Below, piece after piece: positions 1 to 9,417 of a stretch of 64,000 nt of DNA (position 1 is the first letter of the stretch; each line of letters starts with the position of its first letter). This DNA is from Tricholoma matsutake (lineage: Eukaryota > Basidiomycota > Agaricomycetes > Agaricales > Tricholomataceae). The stretch covers positions 11,780,001 to 11,844,000 of the forward strand of contig AP026539.1 in NCBI GenBank assembly GCA_026075535.2, written 5' to 3'. The notes under the pieces are model-generated. The model was given only the letters and a program-made list of their open reading frames with translations. It did not search any database and had not been told where the DNA came from. The translations under genes were made by a program, and so were the position numbers.

Positions 1-350
1 GGACGATAGACATTCTCTGAACCGTATATAAGCTACAGTAATACTGCCTGTATTCCTTAGCTTGACCTAATTCAAATAACGGTCTTAGACTCAACCAGAA
101 CACTCAACAGCTTAGGAAGCCCCTAGCTGTGATAACTCAAACTCGACAGTTGGAAGGCCTCCAACTGTGATACATGAACCGATGGTCTACTCAGAAAGCC
201 TCTGAGTACAGATAGCCATATCGACTTAGGAAGCACCAAGTCCTGAACAGAACCCAATACAGTAAGAAAGCCTCTTACTGCAAGAACCAATACAGTTGGA
301 AAGCCTCCAACTGCAACATACGAAGACTAGGCTGAGTTGAGACCTATAGT
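1..350 (+). repeat. Hairpin-array repeat (LTR-like), plus orientation
   Basis: This stretch is a row of short stem-loops about 40-70 bp apart. Three have perfect 8-bp stems with unrelated stem sequences but the same five-base loop AAGCC (188-208, 260-280, 293-313). Another has a 9-bp stem (146-168), and two more have loops GGAAGCCCC and AAGCA (about 109-130 and 213-233). The first 100 bases align with the reverse complement of 4820-4920: both start GGACGATA and then run through a TATAAG-like stretch and a CCTTAG block. I infer an LTR or terminal region of the hairpin-repeat family also seen at 4602-4920, cut by the window edge. The function of the stem-loops is unknown. Confidence 0.6.
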
Positions 351-983
351 CTTAACACTCAGTGGTCTGGGGTGTCGGTGTATGGGTGTGTTGGCTGGAA
401 TGCAGCAATGTCCCCAGTTCTCCATGTCGTCCAAATAAGAGCTGCCTTGCCAGCTCAAATCTGCTTTCTTTGTCATAGTGGGTGTTCCACTGAAGGTCAT
501 TCCACAGTAGTGGGCCAATCCCCGCTAGTGGTCTCCTGCCTGGGGTCAGACCATTGCAGTCAACAACAAATTGTTCGGGGAGATAGTCTCCACCGTCTAA
601 CTCTTCTTTGAAGCACCACTCCTCAGATTGTGCTTTTACCCAGGTCAAATCCATTTTCATGCTCCTTCGCACATAGAGGCAGCATGTTGGGCAAGTCGAG
701 GATATTCTCTTTATCCAGTCATCTCTGTTTATCCAGAATGTGATTCCATGCGGGCATTCCCAAGAGAGTTGCCCCGGCAGTCTGTTTGTTCATGGTGACT
801 GGTCAATGACTCGTCGTCCAGTCGCCATGTTCTTCTCATATTCATTCTTTATTGAAAGGGGGTGGGGGTGGGAGTGAACGTGAAGGGCATCAACGTTCAG
901 TGGGTCAATTGTTGTTTGGGGGGTATCAGGGGTGTTGTTTGGCTGGGGTTCAGTTCAGATAGTGGGGGTTTCTTGGGTTCTCG
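351..983. other. 3' region of the gypsy remnant, no recognisable gene
   Basis: A 106-codon minus-strand frame (352-672) is open but matches no family I recognise and has no clear context. The stretch at 858-875 on the plus strand is purine-rich (GGGGGTGGGGGTGGGAG), but a minus-strand element would need the opposite strand to be purine-rich, so I do not call it a polypurine tract. The rest looks like non-coding sequence between the chromodomain end and the hairpin array. Confidence 0.4.
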
Positions 984-2340
984 TTAGAGGTGGTACCTCT
1001 TCTTATATGCTGTCAGGATCTTGGGGGCATTCTTCAGGTTTGATTTGGGTTCCCATGTGTTTTCGGATGTCGGGTAGTCAACTCATTTCACGAGGTAACG
1101 GCGTGTCTTGCCATGCTTCTTGTGTGTGATGATCGCTTCCACCTCGTATTCGTTTTCTCCTTCCACGAGGTCAGGTGGTGGAGTCAGGAAGTTTTGCCCA
1201 TGAGTGTCATTCTCATGGTATTGCATGAGTAAAGCCACATGGAATACTGGGTGGATCTTCCATCTCGGCGGCAGTTTCAATCGGTATGTCGTTCTCGACA
1301 AGGCATCTTCAATCATGAAGGGCCCCCCTTCTCGTTTTGGCGCCAGTTTTCTCGTTGGGTAGCCAATCTTCAGGTTCTTGGAGTCAAGCCATACTTGTTC
1401 TCCAACCTTGAACGGTTCATATCGCCCTTTCGTTCGGGCAGCCATAGCCTGTCTGGCTAGTTTGTGTGCAGCAAGAGCTTCCCTTCTTGCAGAGAGAAGT
1501 TCTTGGATTCTCTGTTCGGCGGCCGATATGTTCGTCTTTTCATATGGGGTGGGGATAGCGCGTGGCTGATATCCCATCATCAAGTAAAATGGCGAATGTT
1601 TTACTGTGGAGTGCGTCTTCTGATTATGCGCAAATTCTGCTGTTGGGAGATAATGCTCCCAATCTTCTGGTTTGTTCGAACAGAACATGCGGAGGTAAAC
1701 CTCTAGTTCTTGGTTTACTCACTCCGTTTCTCTGTCAGTCTGGGGGTGATAGGTGGTGCTCATGGATAGCTTGATTCTGAGCAGTCATCCGAGTTCTCAG
1801 AAGAGTTTGGATGCAAATCGAGGGTCTCTGTCTGAGATGATTCTTCCAGGGAGTCCAAATCTTGTGTACACATGGTGCAGGTAGAGGTCTGCAGCGCCAA
1901 GTGCGTCGATCGTCTTCGCGCAAGGGATAAAAATTACCCCCTTCGTAAGACCATGGTCTACCACGACCATGATTGAGTCAAATCCGTTTATTACGGGCAG
2001 GTCCATAATAAAATCTGTCGTTACCAGCTCAAATGGTCTGCTGGCATCAGATGATATCGGTGTTGGGGGTGGGGTCGTCGGGTGGGTGTTGATCTTCATT
2101 TGCTGGCATTTTGCGCAGCCTTCAACATATTTCTTTATGAAGTTGGCCATTCCTGGCCACCAGTAGTCTCGTCAGATCAGTTCAATTGTTTGCCATTGTC
2201 CAGGGTGTCCTGTCGTGATGCTATCATGGTATTTCCGTATGATTGCTCGGCGGAGGGTTTTGTCCTGTGGCACATAGCACCTGTCTTTGAAAAAGAGCAG
2301 GCCGTCTTCGTCCTCCAATGCAGACTTGATTAGGGGAGTT
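984..2340 (-). pseudogene. Ty3/gypsy integrase plus chromodomain, broken
   Basis: Read on the minus strand this is the C-terminal part of a Ty3/gypsy polyprotein. It begins with an H2C2 zinc module (HDSITTGH...CAKC, about 2105-2250). The integrase core follows (TDFIMDLP with the first Asp, ISDRDPRF with the second), then a YHPQTD block with the third-residue region, and finally a chromodomain (EVEAIITHKKHGK...YLVK). Stops interrupt it at about 2172, at several points between 1690 and 1797, and in the chromodomain at 1080-1082, where a TGA stands in the place of the conserved Trp; the frame then continues to a TAA at 984-986. Most stops replace an expected Arg. The integrase would insert element cDNA and the chromodomain would steer it to chromatin. 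It cannot be functional as it stands. Confidence 0.85.
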
Positions 2341-3413
2341 CTGTTGTTATTCAGGGCTCATAAAGCTTCATTTACGAGGTCGTCCTTCATTATTGCTGAG
2401 ACCAGGGCTCCCTGGAGTTCAGCATCAATCGTTTTCACGAATAGTTCATCGGTGAGGATGGTCTTGTCCTTGTTATCGGTGTCTTCTTCAGCTATATGAT
2501 CTGCTCTCCTCGATAGGGCATCAGATTGTACCATCTGTGATCCGGGTACGTATTGTAGCTTCAGGTCAAATTGTGACAGGTAGATGCTCCATCTAGCCTG
2601 TCGTCAGTTTAGTTTCTGTGCCTGACAGAAATATGTCAGGTTCTTGTGATCGGACAGTACCATCACAGGGAACGGTGTCCCCTGTAGGTAGTGTCTCCAT
2701 GTCTCTAGCACTCGGATCACTCCCAGTAGTTCCCTGTCATATATCTCATAATTTCTTTCGGCTTCGTTGAAAGAATGCGAGATATAGCCGCATGGGTGCC
2801 AGTCTCCATTGGCGTCCTGTTGTCTGAGTACCGCGCCTGTCGCAAACTTTGAGGCGTCAGATTCCACCACAAATGGTTTCGTTGCATCTGGCATCAGCAG
2901 TACTGGGGCTTCATTGAATTTCCTTTTCAGCACATCGAACGACTGCTGGCAGCCATTCATCCATTCAAATTTCTGGTTCTTCTTCGTCAAATCATTCAGC
3001 GGTCTGGCCAGATCCGCGAAGTGTCCGATGAATCTTTGATAGAAGTTCCCAAATCCTAGGAAGGATCTTACATCCTTCACTGTCCTTGGCATGGGCCAGT
3101 CCTTGATCCCAGCCAGCTTCGTGCTGTCCATTGCGAGTTCGTTGGGCCTGATGATCATGCCTAAGAAGTCGACTTCCTGTATGTTGAATTTGCACTTCTC
3201 TACTTTCAGATAGAGATCGCATTGCCGTAGTTGTTTGAGGACCCTTTCGGTCCTTATCCGGTGTTCTTCTTCCGTCTTCGAGAAGATCAGGATGTCATCT
3301 ATGTAGATGACAAGCCATCCTTCATCCAGCATGTCTCGGAAGAGGTCGTTCATCATGGCCTGGAATGTTGCCGGTGAGTTGCACAGCCCAAAGAACATCA
3401 CCAGGCCACTGTT
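2341..3413 (-). pseudogene. Ty3/gypsy reverse transcriptase (C-terminal part) and RNase H
   Basis: A long minus-strand frame (3401 to 2604) encodes the palm and thumb of a gypsy reverse transcriptase and the RNase H domain. Visible are [15 protein letters not shown], the catalytic YIDD box, the [13 protein letters not shown] block, the tether [22 protein letters not shown] and the RNase H residues in VESDASK and [15 protein letters not shown] at 2601-2603 breaks KLN from RQARWS, again where Arg is expected, and the frame shifts again near 2340. The protease and the N-terminal fingers of the reverse transcriptase (up to the block before FFGL) are absent: the sequence upstream on this strand is the gag C-terminus. 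This is therefore an internally deleted copy. Confidence 0.9.
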
Positions 3414-4595
3414 CTAAAAACCTGATTCCTCCATGAGGTTGAGGGCTCGTTCCTTTTCTTCTTCATCTAGTTCATCCAGCATCATGCAGATCTTCTGATA
3501 GGTGTCCACCCCAGTCTTCTTCTGGGTGAAGTGGTTTCAGTAGGGAGGAGGCGCTGACCCCATCTGAGTGGGGTTCTTTCCATCCCTGTGGTCGGATGAT
3601 CGGTGTCCCGGTTGGTGGCAGATGAAACACAATCCCTTCCGGAGGTGTTCCACGTGTTCTTGGTTCATCAGTCAGTTGATGTCAAGAGAGGGCTGTCCTT
3701 TCTTTGTTGTTTCATTTGTCTTCTGGTTCTGCCTGGTCTTTCCCAGGATTGCCATGGCCCATTTCCATTGGCCTTCGTATTTTGAGGCTGCCTTTATCCA
3801 GCCCTCGAGAGTGTTGGGTACCATTTCCATCATGTGTACCCTCTTCAGTAATTCAGGGTGCAGTCCATCCATGAAGTACTCGATCATGGCTGCATCTTCT
3901 GTGATTCCCGTCCTGTCTTTCAGGATGCGGAAGTTCGCCACATATTCTTCAAGGTTCCCTGAACCTTGCTTGAGATTCTTGATCTCTGTCTTTGCCATTC
4001 CGGTGTCATCGATCGGTGAGAAGGCCTCTAAGACCTTCTGTCGGAAGTCTGCATATTCACCGAGTCCTTCGGACTGGTGTTGGTTGATGAATGCCTGTGC
4101 CCAGGCAGCTGCTGTCCCTCCATTAATGAAGGACAGTGTGAAGATAATCTTCTTGTCATTTGTGTCATAGACCTGGTCATTGATTCACAGGTATAGGTCT
4201 ATCTCCTGCAGGAACTTGGCGGTCTTGGTCCACTCTCCTGAGAAGTCTGTTGGTGATCGGATTCGAATGTCCTTCACGGATGTCATCAGTGTGGTTGCAG
4301 GTTCAAACATCTCGTTATAGAGGTCGTCAACTTCGTCGATTAGGAAGTGGGTGGATGTTTCGGGTGGGGGTGTGTGTGACTGTTCAAAGTCTTCGTCGGT
4401 GAGGTAGTCTCCTCTTTGTCTTTCGGTTGATCTATAGAACCAACGTTGTGCTGGGGTCGAGTAACGGACTAGTCTTCCGTTGTATCGGTACCAAGATGAA
4501 CCTGGCTGTGGTTCTGCTTCTCTTGGTGGTCGGTCTGGGGTTTGTCTAGACCTGGGTCGCTGTGGTGTGTATCGAGATGTATTGCCTACACCTAG
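3414..4595 (-). pseudogene. Ty3/gypsy Gag remnant
   Basis: The minus strand encodes a Retrotrans_gag-type capsid. The frame runs from about 4595 through WFYRSTERQRGDYL, an acidic linker, FLIDEVDDLYNEMF and then the gag core (FSGEWTKTAKFLQEIDLYL, TLSFINGGTAAAWAQ, YFMDGLHPEL). It ends with one zinc knuckle (CFICHQPGHRSSDH at about 3595-3640) and a C-terminal helix ending EESGF at a TAG (3414-3416). Stops at about 4184 (before INDQVYD), 3672 and 3540 break it. In the knuckle the fourth ligand reads His where CCHC would have Cys. No in-frame ATG is visible after the TAG at about 4607, so the original start may be lost. Gag would form the particle that packages element RNA. Confidence 0.8.
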
Positions 4596-4601
4596 GTAGG
4601 T

Positions 4602-4920
4602 GGGCTAGCAGATAGTTTAGATCTTATGTTAAGGGCGAAGCCTCAACCACTTGATCTAGTCAATGTCATTCGACGAGGTGCTTCCTCGATGAGTCGTTCG
4701 GCACTAGTCTTACTCAGAGCATCCGACGTAAGATAGGTAGTGCACTCTAGCAGGGCTTCTGCATAGAGTCGTTCAGGTTCATGCACTAAGGGGCTTCCTT
4801 AGTGGTTTCAAGTAAGTTCGCGAGTTGCAAGTTAAGGCTGTTAATTGCCTAGATCTAAACTAAGGACATCCCTACTATGAGTTGCAGTACTTATACTATG
4901 AGGGAGGTCCTTATCGTCCA
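4602..4920 (-). repeat. Hairpin-array LTR-like repeat, minus orientation
   Basis: Read on the minus strand it begins TGGACGATAA (LTR-like TG start) and ends GCTAGCCCA next to the gag region. A perfect 12-bp inverted pair (4613-4624 with 4851-4862) closes a 250-bp domain that holds further stem-loops: 4784-4804 (8-bp stem, loop GGCTT), 4750-4762 (loop GGCTT) and 4674-4688 (loop TGCTT). On the minus strand these loops read AAGCC, AAGCC and AAGCA, the same as in the array at 1-350, which is in the opposite orientation. It is placed where the 5' LTR of the minus-strand gypsy element should be. The exact LTR borders are uncertain. Confidence 0.6.
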
Positions 4921-5360
4921 ATCGGAAAGATAGATGCGTATCAGGTAAGAATAGAAACAATAGGCCTCATGCCTTGCATGAGGTGTCCGATGTCACAGAG
5001 TGCTGCGGCACAGCATGTTGATCATGAGAGTCCGACGTCATGGACCTCATGTCAAGAGGCTGTTGTATCACAGCATGTGTGGGAGTGGGTTTGGGTGCAT
5101 GGAGTCACCATGTGTCAAGGGTGCCTTCCACGGGAAGGGGATCGAATGCATGCAGTCAGCATGCGTTGTGCATGTGTCTGGTGTCAAGGACATGCCCTAG
5201 GCATGAATCATGGAGTGCCTCCTGTCTGGAGGGGATCGTCGGGTTGGTCGGGTTGGTTGGGTTCCATGAGTTACAAGGAAAATTGTAACAGGAGAATCAG
5301 GATTGTTCATAAGTTCTGCTTGTCTTGCACTAATGAGATACAAATCCCAGCAGGATAGCA
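4921..5360. repeat. Second stem-loop-rich segment
   Basis: Another run of short palindromes continues outward from the LTR-like array: 4965-4983 (8-bp perfect stem around CTT), a GTGCTGCGGCAC palindrome near 5000, CCTTCC..GGAAGG near 5130, CATGCCCTAGGCATG near 5190 and GCCTCC..GGAGG near 5220. No gene is seen. It may be the outer half of the LTR or a neighbouring repeat. Confidence 0.4.
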
Positions 5361-5464
5361 TAGATTCTAAATAAAATAAAAACCATAGTCAACTCCTTGC
5401 AAGCATGTTTTTGCCTGTGCTAACCGAACAACAGATGGCTTTCTGGCTTCTGTATTTATAGCAA

Positions 5465-5595
5465 ACATATATGTAATGATAAGTTGAACCATTTAGAAGA
5501 GAAGCTGAACTGCCTGTTGGAGTTACCACCACTAAACGGTGAGCTTCTCTTTTGTGTTTAAACAATGCAACAAGTGATCATTACATGAATGATTT
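5465..5595. repeat. Short palindromic sequence, possible MITE relic
   Basis: An inverted pair AAGAGAAGCT / AGCTTCTCTT lies inside an outer, weaker pair (ATGTAATGAT near 5470 and ATCATTACAT near 5578), giving a foldback of about 130 bp. No clear target duplication could be identified. Confidence 0.35.
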
Positions 5596-5599
5596 GCTA

Positions 5600-6920
5600 C
5601 AATGCGAGGAGGGGGACAAGACCCGACTAATACAAAATCGGCCCCTCCCGCGTTGTGAGGGAGGTGCGGTAAACTTATTCTAAGAATTGGAAAGAAGAAG
5701 AAAACACCCCGTTCCGGCCGTCTCCTGCATACTGTGTTCTGGGCAGCAGGTCGTGCGTCATCGGTGTCATGCCCCTCCCTGGTTGAGTCGTGTTGGCCTG
5801 GTCCCTAGAGGCCCTCGTGGCCCTCGGTGTCCCGTTCCCTGTGCCTCCCGTTCCCGTTCCCGCTCTGGGTCCTTGGGGGTGTTTGGCCCCGCCGTGTTGG
5901 TTCTGGGTCGTGAACTCTCGTCATCCATTGCCATTGGTGCCTCCGCCTTTCGTCTTCGTCGTCCCCGGTCATGGTGGTGGGGTGCTTGAAGTTGGGCCGT
6001 CCCTTGTCATCGTAGGCCCTGGTGTTCCCTGCCCTTGTTCGCTGGCCTCTGTCGTCCTTATCCTCGCTGCTGTCACCGTTTTCATGTGCACCGCAGTCCT
6101 CGTTCCCGCTGTCGCCGCTATTCCTGTGATTGTCGTCCTCGTACCCATTGCCGTTCTCGTACCCATTGCCGTTCTCGTACCCATTGCCTGCACCTCCTTC
6201 GTTGCGGTGTTGTTCCTCCTCGTCGCTTCCTCGTCACCCTCCATTTTCGTCAGGTAGCACCCATGCATCACCCTGCGAGCAGTTGCTCACAGCGGTCGGG
6301 GGCGGATACTGGGTCGTCTATACCTAAAAAATTGTGTTAGTACCGTTTCCTGGTCATACGCCGTCTCGTCCTCGTCCTCGTCTTCGTCGTTGTCGCCGTC
6401 TGGTCCCTCATGGTCCCCACTCGCTGTGTTCTTCAGCTCTTTCTTGCTCGTTGCCGTCCTCGGGGTAGTGCGTGGTGGATCAGGGGTATCTCCCGTCATC
6501 GTCACCATCTGTTGTTCCAGTAATTAAGGCCTTAACAATGAAGAAAAACAATTACTTGAAAATATGAGAAGGAAAGCCAAAAACTTACCAAGGGCCCAAA
6601 CGACGAAACCGTCATTTGGGCCGCTGTTGCATTCATTTCTGCGGAGTGGTAGTGGAGGGGATCAGGGGGCGCCAGTTATCGTCTGGGCCCTGTTCCTCAT
6701 TGTACGGCGCCGTTTCCATCTCCTGTGCCTGCTCCTCGCGTGCCGCTCTGGTGCCGCCCTCGTCCCTGTGGTTGTCCGTCCACGTAGTAGTCGTTGTTGT
6801 TGTTGTCCTGGCCTGTGTCGTCTTCGTTGTCGTTGTCTTCATCCCCTTTGTTGTCGCCGTTCCTGTCTGCGTTGTCGTCATCAGTCCTCGTCTGCACCGA
6901 ACCGGTGACTAAGCCGTCGG
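5600..6920. repeat. GC-rich repeat family, copy A
   Basis: This block shares several unusual motifs with 57890-60270. There is a stem-loop of the form CCCTC..GAGGG at about 5640-5665. A unit containing GCGAGCAGTTGCTC followed by a G-rich run lies at 6270-6310. An inverted GGGCCCAAACGA..TCATTTGGGCC pair lies at 6591-6622. It also holds direct triplicates of TTCTCGTACCCATTGCCG (6132-6188). Minus-strand frames give acidic runs (DNDEDEDEDE at about 6375-6400; DDDNADRNGDNKGDEDND at about 6815-6870), but no frame is long or family-like. A GTAAG on the minus strand near 6589 could be a splice donor. I cannot say whether it encodes a protein; a non-autonomous mobile element is my best guess. Confidence 0.45.
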
Positions 6921-7238
6921 CCACGGCATTTCCCGCATCGATAGATCACACTGGACTCACCTTCCTCAATCAGGTCGAGCAAGACCTTGTTCTCAGACAC
7001 GCTGAGAACTCGGAACGCGCTGGCAATTATAATTTCCTCAACTCAACAGGTCACCAAAATTTAATTGGTTTGTTTGATCGGTAAACGTATAAGGTAACTT
7101 ATAAGTAGTCTATCCCATAATAATAGTAAGATTAAACGTGTTTTTTTCATTGGCAAGTTATGTAAACCAAACCACAGAGGCAAAATACAATTGAAGTAGT
7201 GCATTCTTTTAAAATCGGCATGAGTCTTTGCGTCCCTA
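6921..7238. other. Intergenic, nothing recognised
   Basis: AT-rich sequence downstream of the tRNA-Gln gene. A TTTT run lies just beyond the tRNA 3' end on the minus strand (about 7208-7213), which would serve as a Pol III terminator. Nothing else is visible. Confidence 0.4.
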
Positions 7239-7317
7239 GGTGTTACCAGGGTTCGAACCTGGGTTTCGGGAAGGCATATATCAAAATCCCGAGTGATAAC
7301 CACTACACTATAACACC
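7239..7317 (-). tRNA. tRNA-Gln (anticodon TTG), with intron
   Basis: On the minus strand the 7-bp acceptor stem GGTGTTA pairs with TAACACC. The D arm is GTGTAGTGGTTATCAC, and the anticodon stem CGGGA pairs with TCCCG around the loop TT-TTG-A..T. An 8-base intron (TATATGCC) follows position 37. The T arm carries the B box GGTTCGAACC. TTG reads CAA (Gln). A T-run follows the 3' end. The fold is complete, so I regard it as a working gene, paired in inverted orientation with the CTG isoacceptor at 7989. Confidence 0.88.
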
Positions 7318-7988
7318 TTGATATAAAATATCGCCCAGATCTACATCAATATTGGCTCGTCGTTAAGTACAGCCAGCGATCGTAAATTCGGCATCATTTA
7401 AATCTCCGTCCAGTTACATTAGTGAGTAATGCTAGCAGAAAGGGTTTGATACCAGAAAAAACAAAGCTAGTTAGCTGACCATTTCGCTGTAACGTTTAGA
7501 TGTGTTGTAACCGACGACTCCGCGCCGGCACGTGTCTCGCACAATAGAATATACAAGTATGGTCCCAAACACTCTCTACTACTAGTACTTACGGTAATCC
7601 TGAAACACTAACGACCCACCCATATCCAGAATGTCCTGATCACTAATCATCACGTGGAAGGCGCGGTGTATGAGTCCAGCTAGGCGGCACTGCTGTGCTG
7701 GCAAACGAGGCAAATAAACAGGAGCAACACAGGGCAGGTGATGCCCCTAATCTATACTCAACGAGACAAGTGATGAAGGGGGCACGCACGGCTGGTCCAG
7801 GTGATTCTTGAGGGGACAAGCAGGTAGGAGGTCCCTTGGAAAACAACAATATGTGCACAGAAAATAACCACAGAGCGGCGTGCGCCTTGCTAAATTTCTC
7901 TTTTAATGTCACCTTGTGTGTTTTTACACTTTGAGCAAAGATCGGATGTGCTCTCTATGCAGAGTTTCCTGCCACTTGAAGGCAAGCT
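7318..7988. other. Spacer between the two tRNA-Gln genes
   Basis: About 670 bp between two divergently placed tRNA-Gln genes. Minus-strand frame 7643-7912 is open for 89 codons but shows no family resemblance and no splice context. I see nothing supportable here. Confidence 0.4.
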
Positions 7989-8078
7989 GGCGCTATAGTG
8001 TAGTGGTTATCACTCGGGATTCTGATGTCTTGTCGGCCAAGGACTTCCCGAAACCCAGGTTCGAGCCCTGGTAGCGCC
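7989..8078 (+). tRNA. tRNA-Gln (anticodon CTG), with intron
   Basis: The acceptor stem GGCGCTA pairs with TAGCGCC. The D arm is nearly the same as in the TTG gene at 7239. The anticodon stem CGGGA pairs with TCCCG around TT-CTG-A..T, and a 19-base intron lies after position 37. The T arm carries GGTTCGAGCC. CTG reads CAG (Gln). A T-rich stretch follows. The body of the molecule is nearly identical to the TTG gene apart from acceptor stem and intron, so the two probably arose by inverted duplication. Confidence 0.88.
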
Positions 8079-9417
8079 TTTGGGTTGCTTCTCTTTTAGA
8101 GACACAAGCCCGAAGGATGTACGGAGGTGAATAAAATCCAGGGTTCTCCTTACAAGGGTTAAATTAAGCCTTGGTTGAGTGCTGAATCTGAATTCGGAAC
8201 GACTCATGAAAGACGTCGGGTGTTGCTTTGTCTTTCAGCAGTAAGTTGCGAAGTGCAGTACAGTGCCAATCATAATTTTGTACGTATCACAGATCTGCAC
8301 ACACCCTACACACTGTCTAGGCTACCATTAATATTCCTCAAAGGGCCTTCCAAGGGATCGCGCTTGGGGTTGTCTTCACAATTATCCTGATGGCAAATAA
8401 ATCCAAATCCAATTACGCCACAATTCTTCAAAAGTATATCGCAATAAACTTATCACGCGTTGCGATCTTCGTTTTCGTTTTACAAGCACCTCGGGGTCGT
8501 GCAATCAGCAGGTGCATCCGCCGATCATCGATAATGTCCAGATCTCGCGATTCTCGCCTTAGATAACTAACATCACTAGCAGGATGAAGGAATTAGCAAA
8601 CGTCGTTACGTCGCAATACGAATACCTTAGTTGAAATAGAAGGCGTCGTGTACGAATCTCGAAATTCAAACAAGATTGAATGTCCTCGAGGACGCTGTAT
8701 CCAGCAACACGAATCATTTACGCTTGCAGGCGCTGGACGAGCAAACTCGAAGTGCTAACGCTGTGTCTCATTTCCCGAGAGAGACACGGCCCTAATCCAG
8801 CATATTGAGACGGGCTTTGAGCAGCTGCAAAGACGAGTTGAAAGGACTATGTTCATCCCTATACCTGAGATAGGGACGAGGTCGAGGTCGAAGAGGTACC
8901 CTGTTTAGGAGACGACAGCTTGTCGGGGGCCGGCGGTTGGGTACACTGTGGGCGGGCAGCAGGTGACATTGTCAAGGTGTAGACTACCGAGACATATTGA
9001 TGCTGGAACACCCCAACAACAAAGGTAAAGACATAATTATTATGCGTTTCTGCCATTGGTTAATGTGCGCAATTGAAGGTACAGGTCGTACAGATGAGCG
9101 GAATGTGATCCTGAAGTTTGCATCCTGATGATTGTGGGTGTAGGTTCGATCTGGTCAAATTAAGTGGGGGTTGTAATATGCCTGGCCTTGTACGAGAGAA
9201 TATGATACTTATGAGTTGTTTAGCAGGATGGAGGGACCGACAAAGAACCAATACAAGCTCACGATATCTTGACTCGGACCGAACGTAAGATCGAAAAGAT
9301 CGAGATTATCCAAGAGTCCCGTAGATTATAGAGCGGCAGAAAGAAAGAATGTGTGTACGATGCTACAGATCAAAATGAAGCGAATCCCAACCAATAAGTC
9401 TGAGAGCACTAGAAATG
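8079..9417. other. Gene-poor stretch with a possible coding relic
   Basis: No confident gene. On the plus strand 8679-8790 can be read as NVLEDAVSSNTNHLR... with LQALDEQTRSANAV, and 8796-8880 in another frame as QHIETGFEQLQRRVERT. Both look like amphipathic helix and together resemble the linker region of a STAND-type protein, but the frames are broken by a TAA and a shift. I treat this as an unproven relic. Minus-strand frames 8859-9056 and 9060-9251 are open but featureless. Confidence 0.25.

Noticed and set aside
1..350. CRISPR array
   Set aside because: Repeated units are hairpins with changing stems and no constant repeat or unique spacers; the genome is eukaryotic.
3568..4170. 200-codon plus-strand frame
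   Set aside because: Antisense shadow of the gypsy Gag region, where the minus strand shows Gag core motifs and a zinc knuckle.
4602..4920. Hammerhead ribozyme as in retrozymes
   Set aside because: A CGATGAGTC stretch near 4687 recalls the CUGAUGA core, but no matching GAAA element and three-helix arrangement could be found.
6633..6924. Acidic or Thr-rich minus-strand proteins
   Set aside because: Several frames of the same low-complexity DNA are open at once, which is expected of simple repeats; no evidence picks one.
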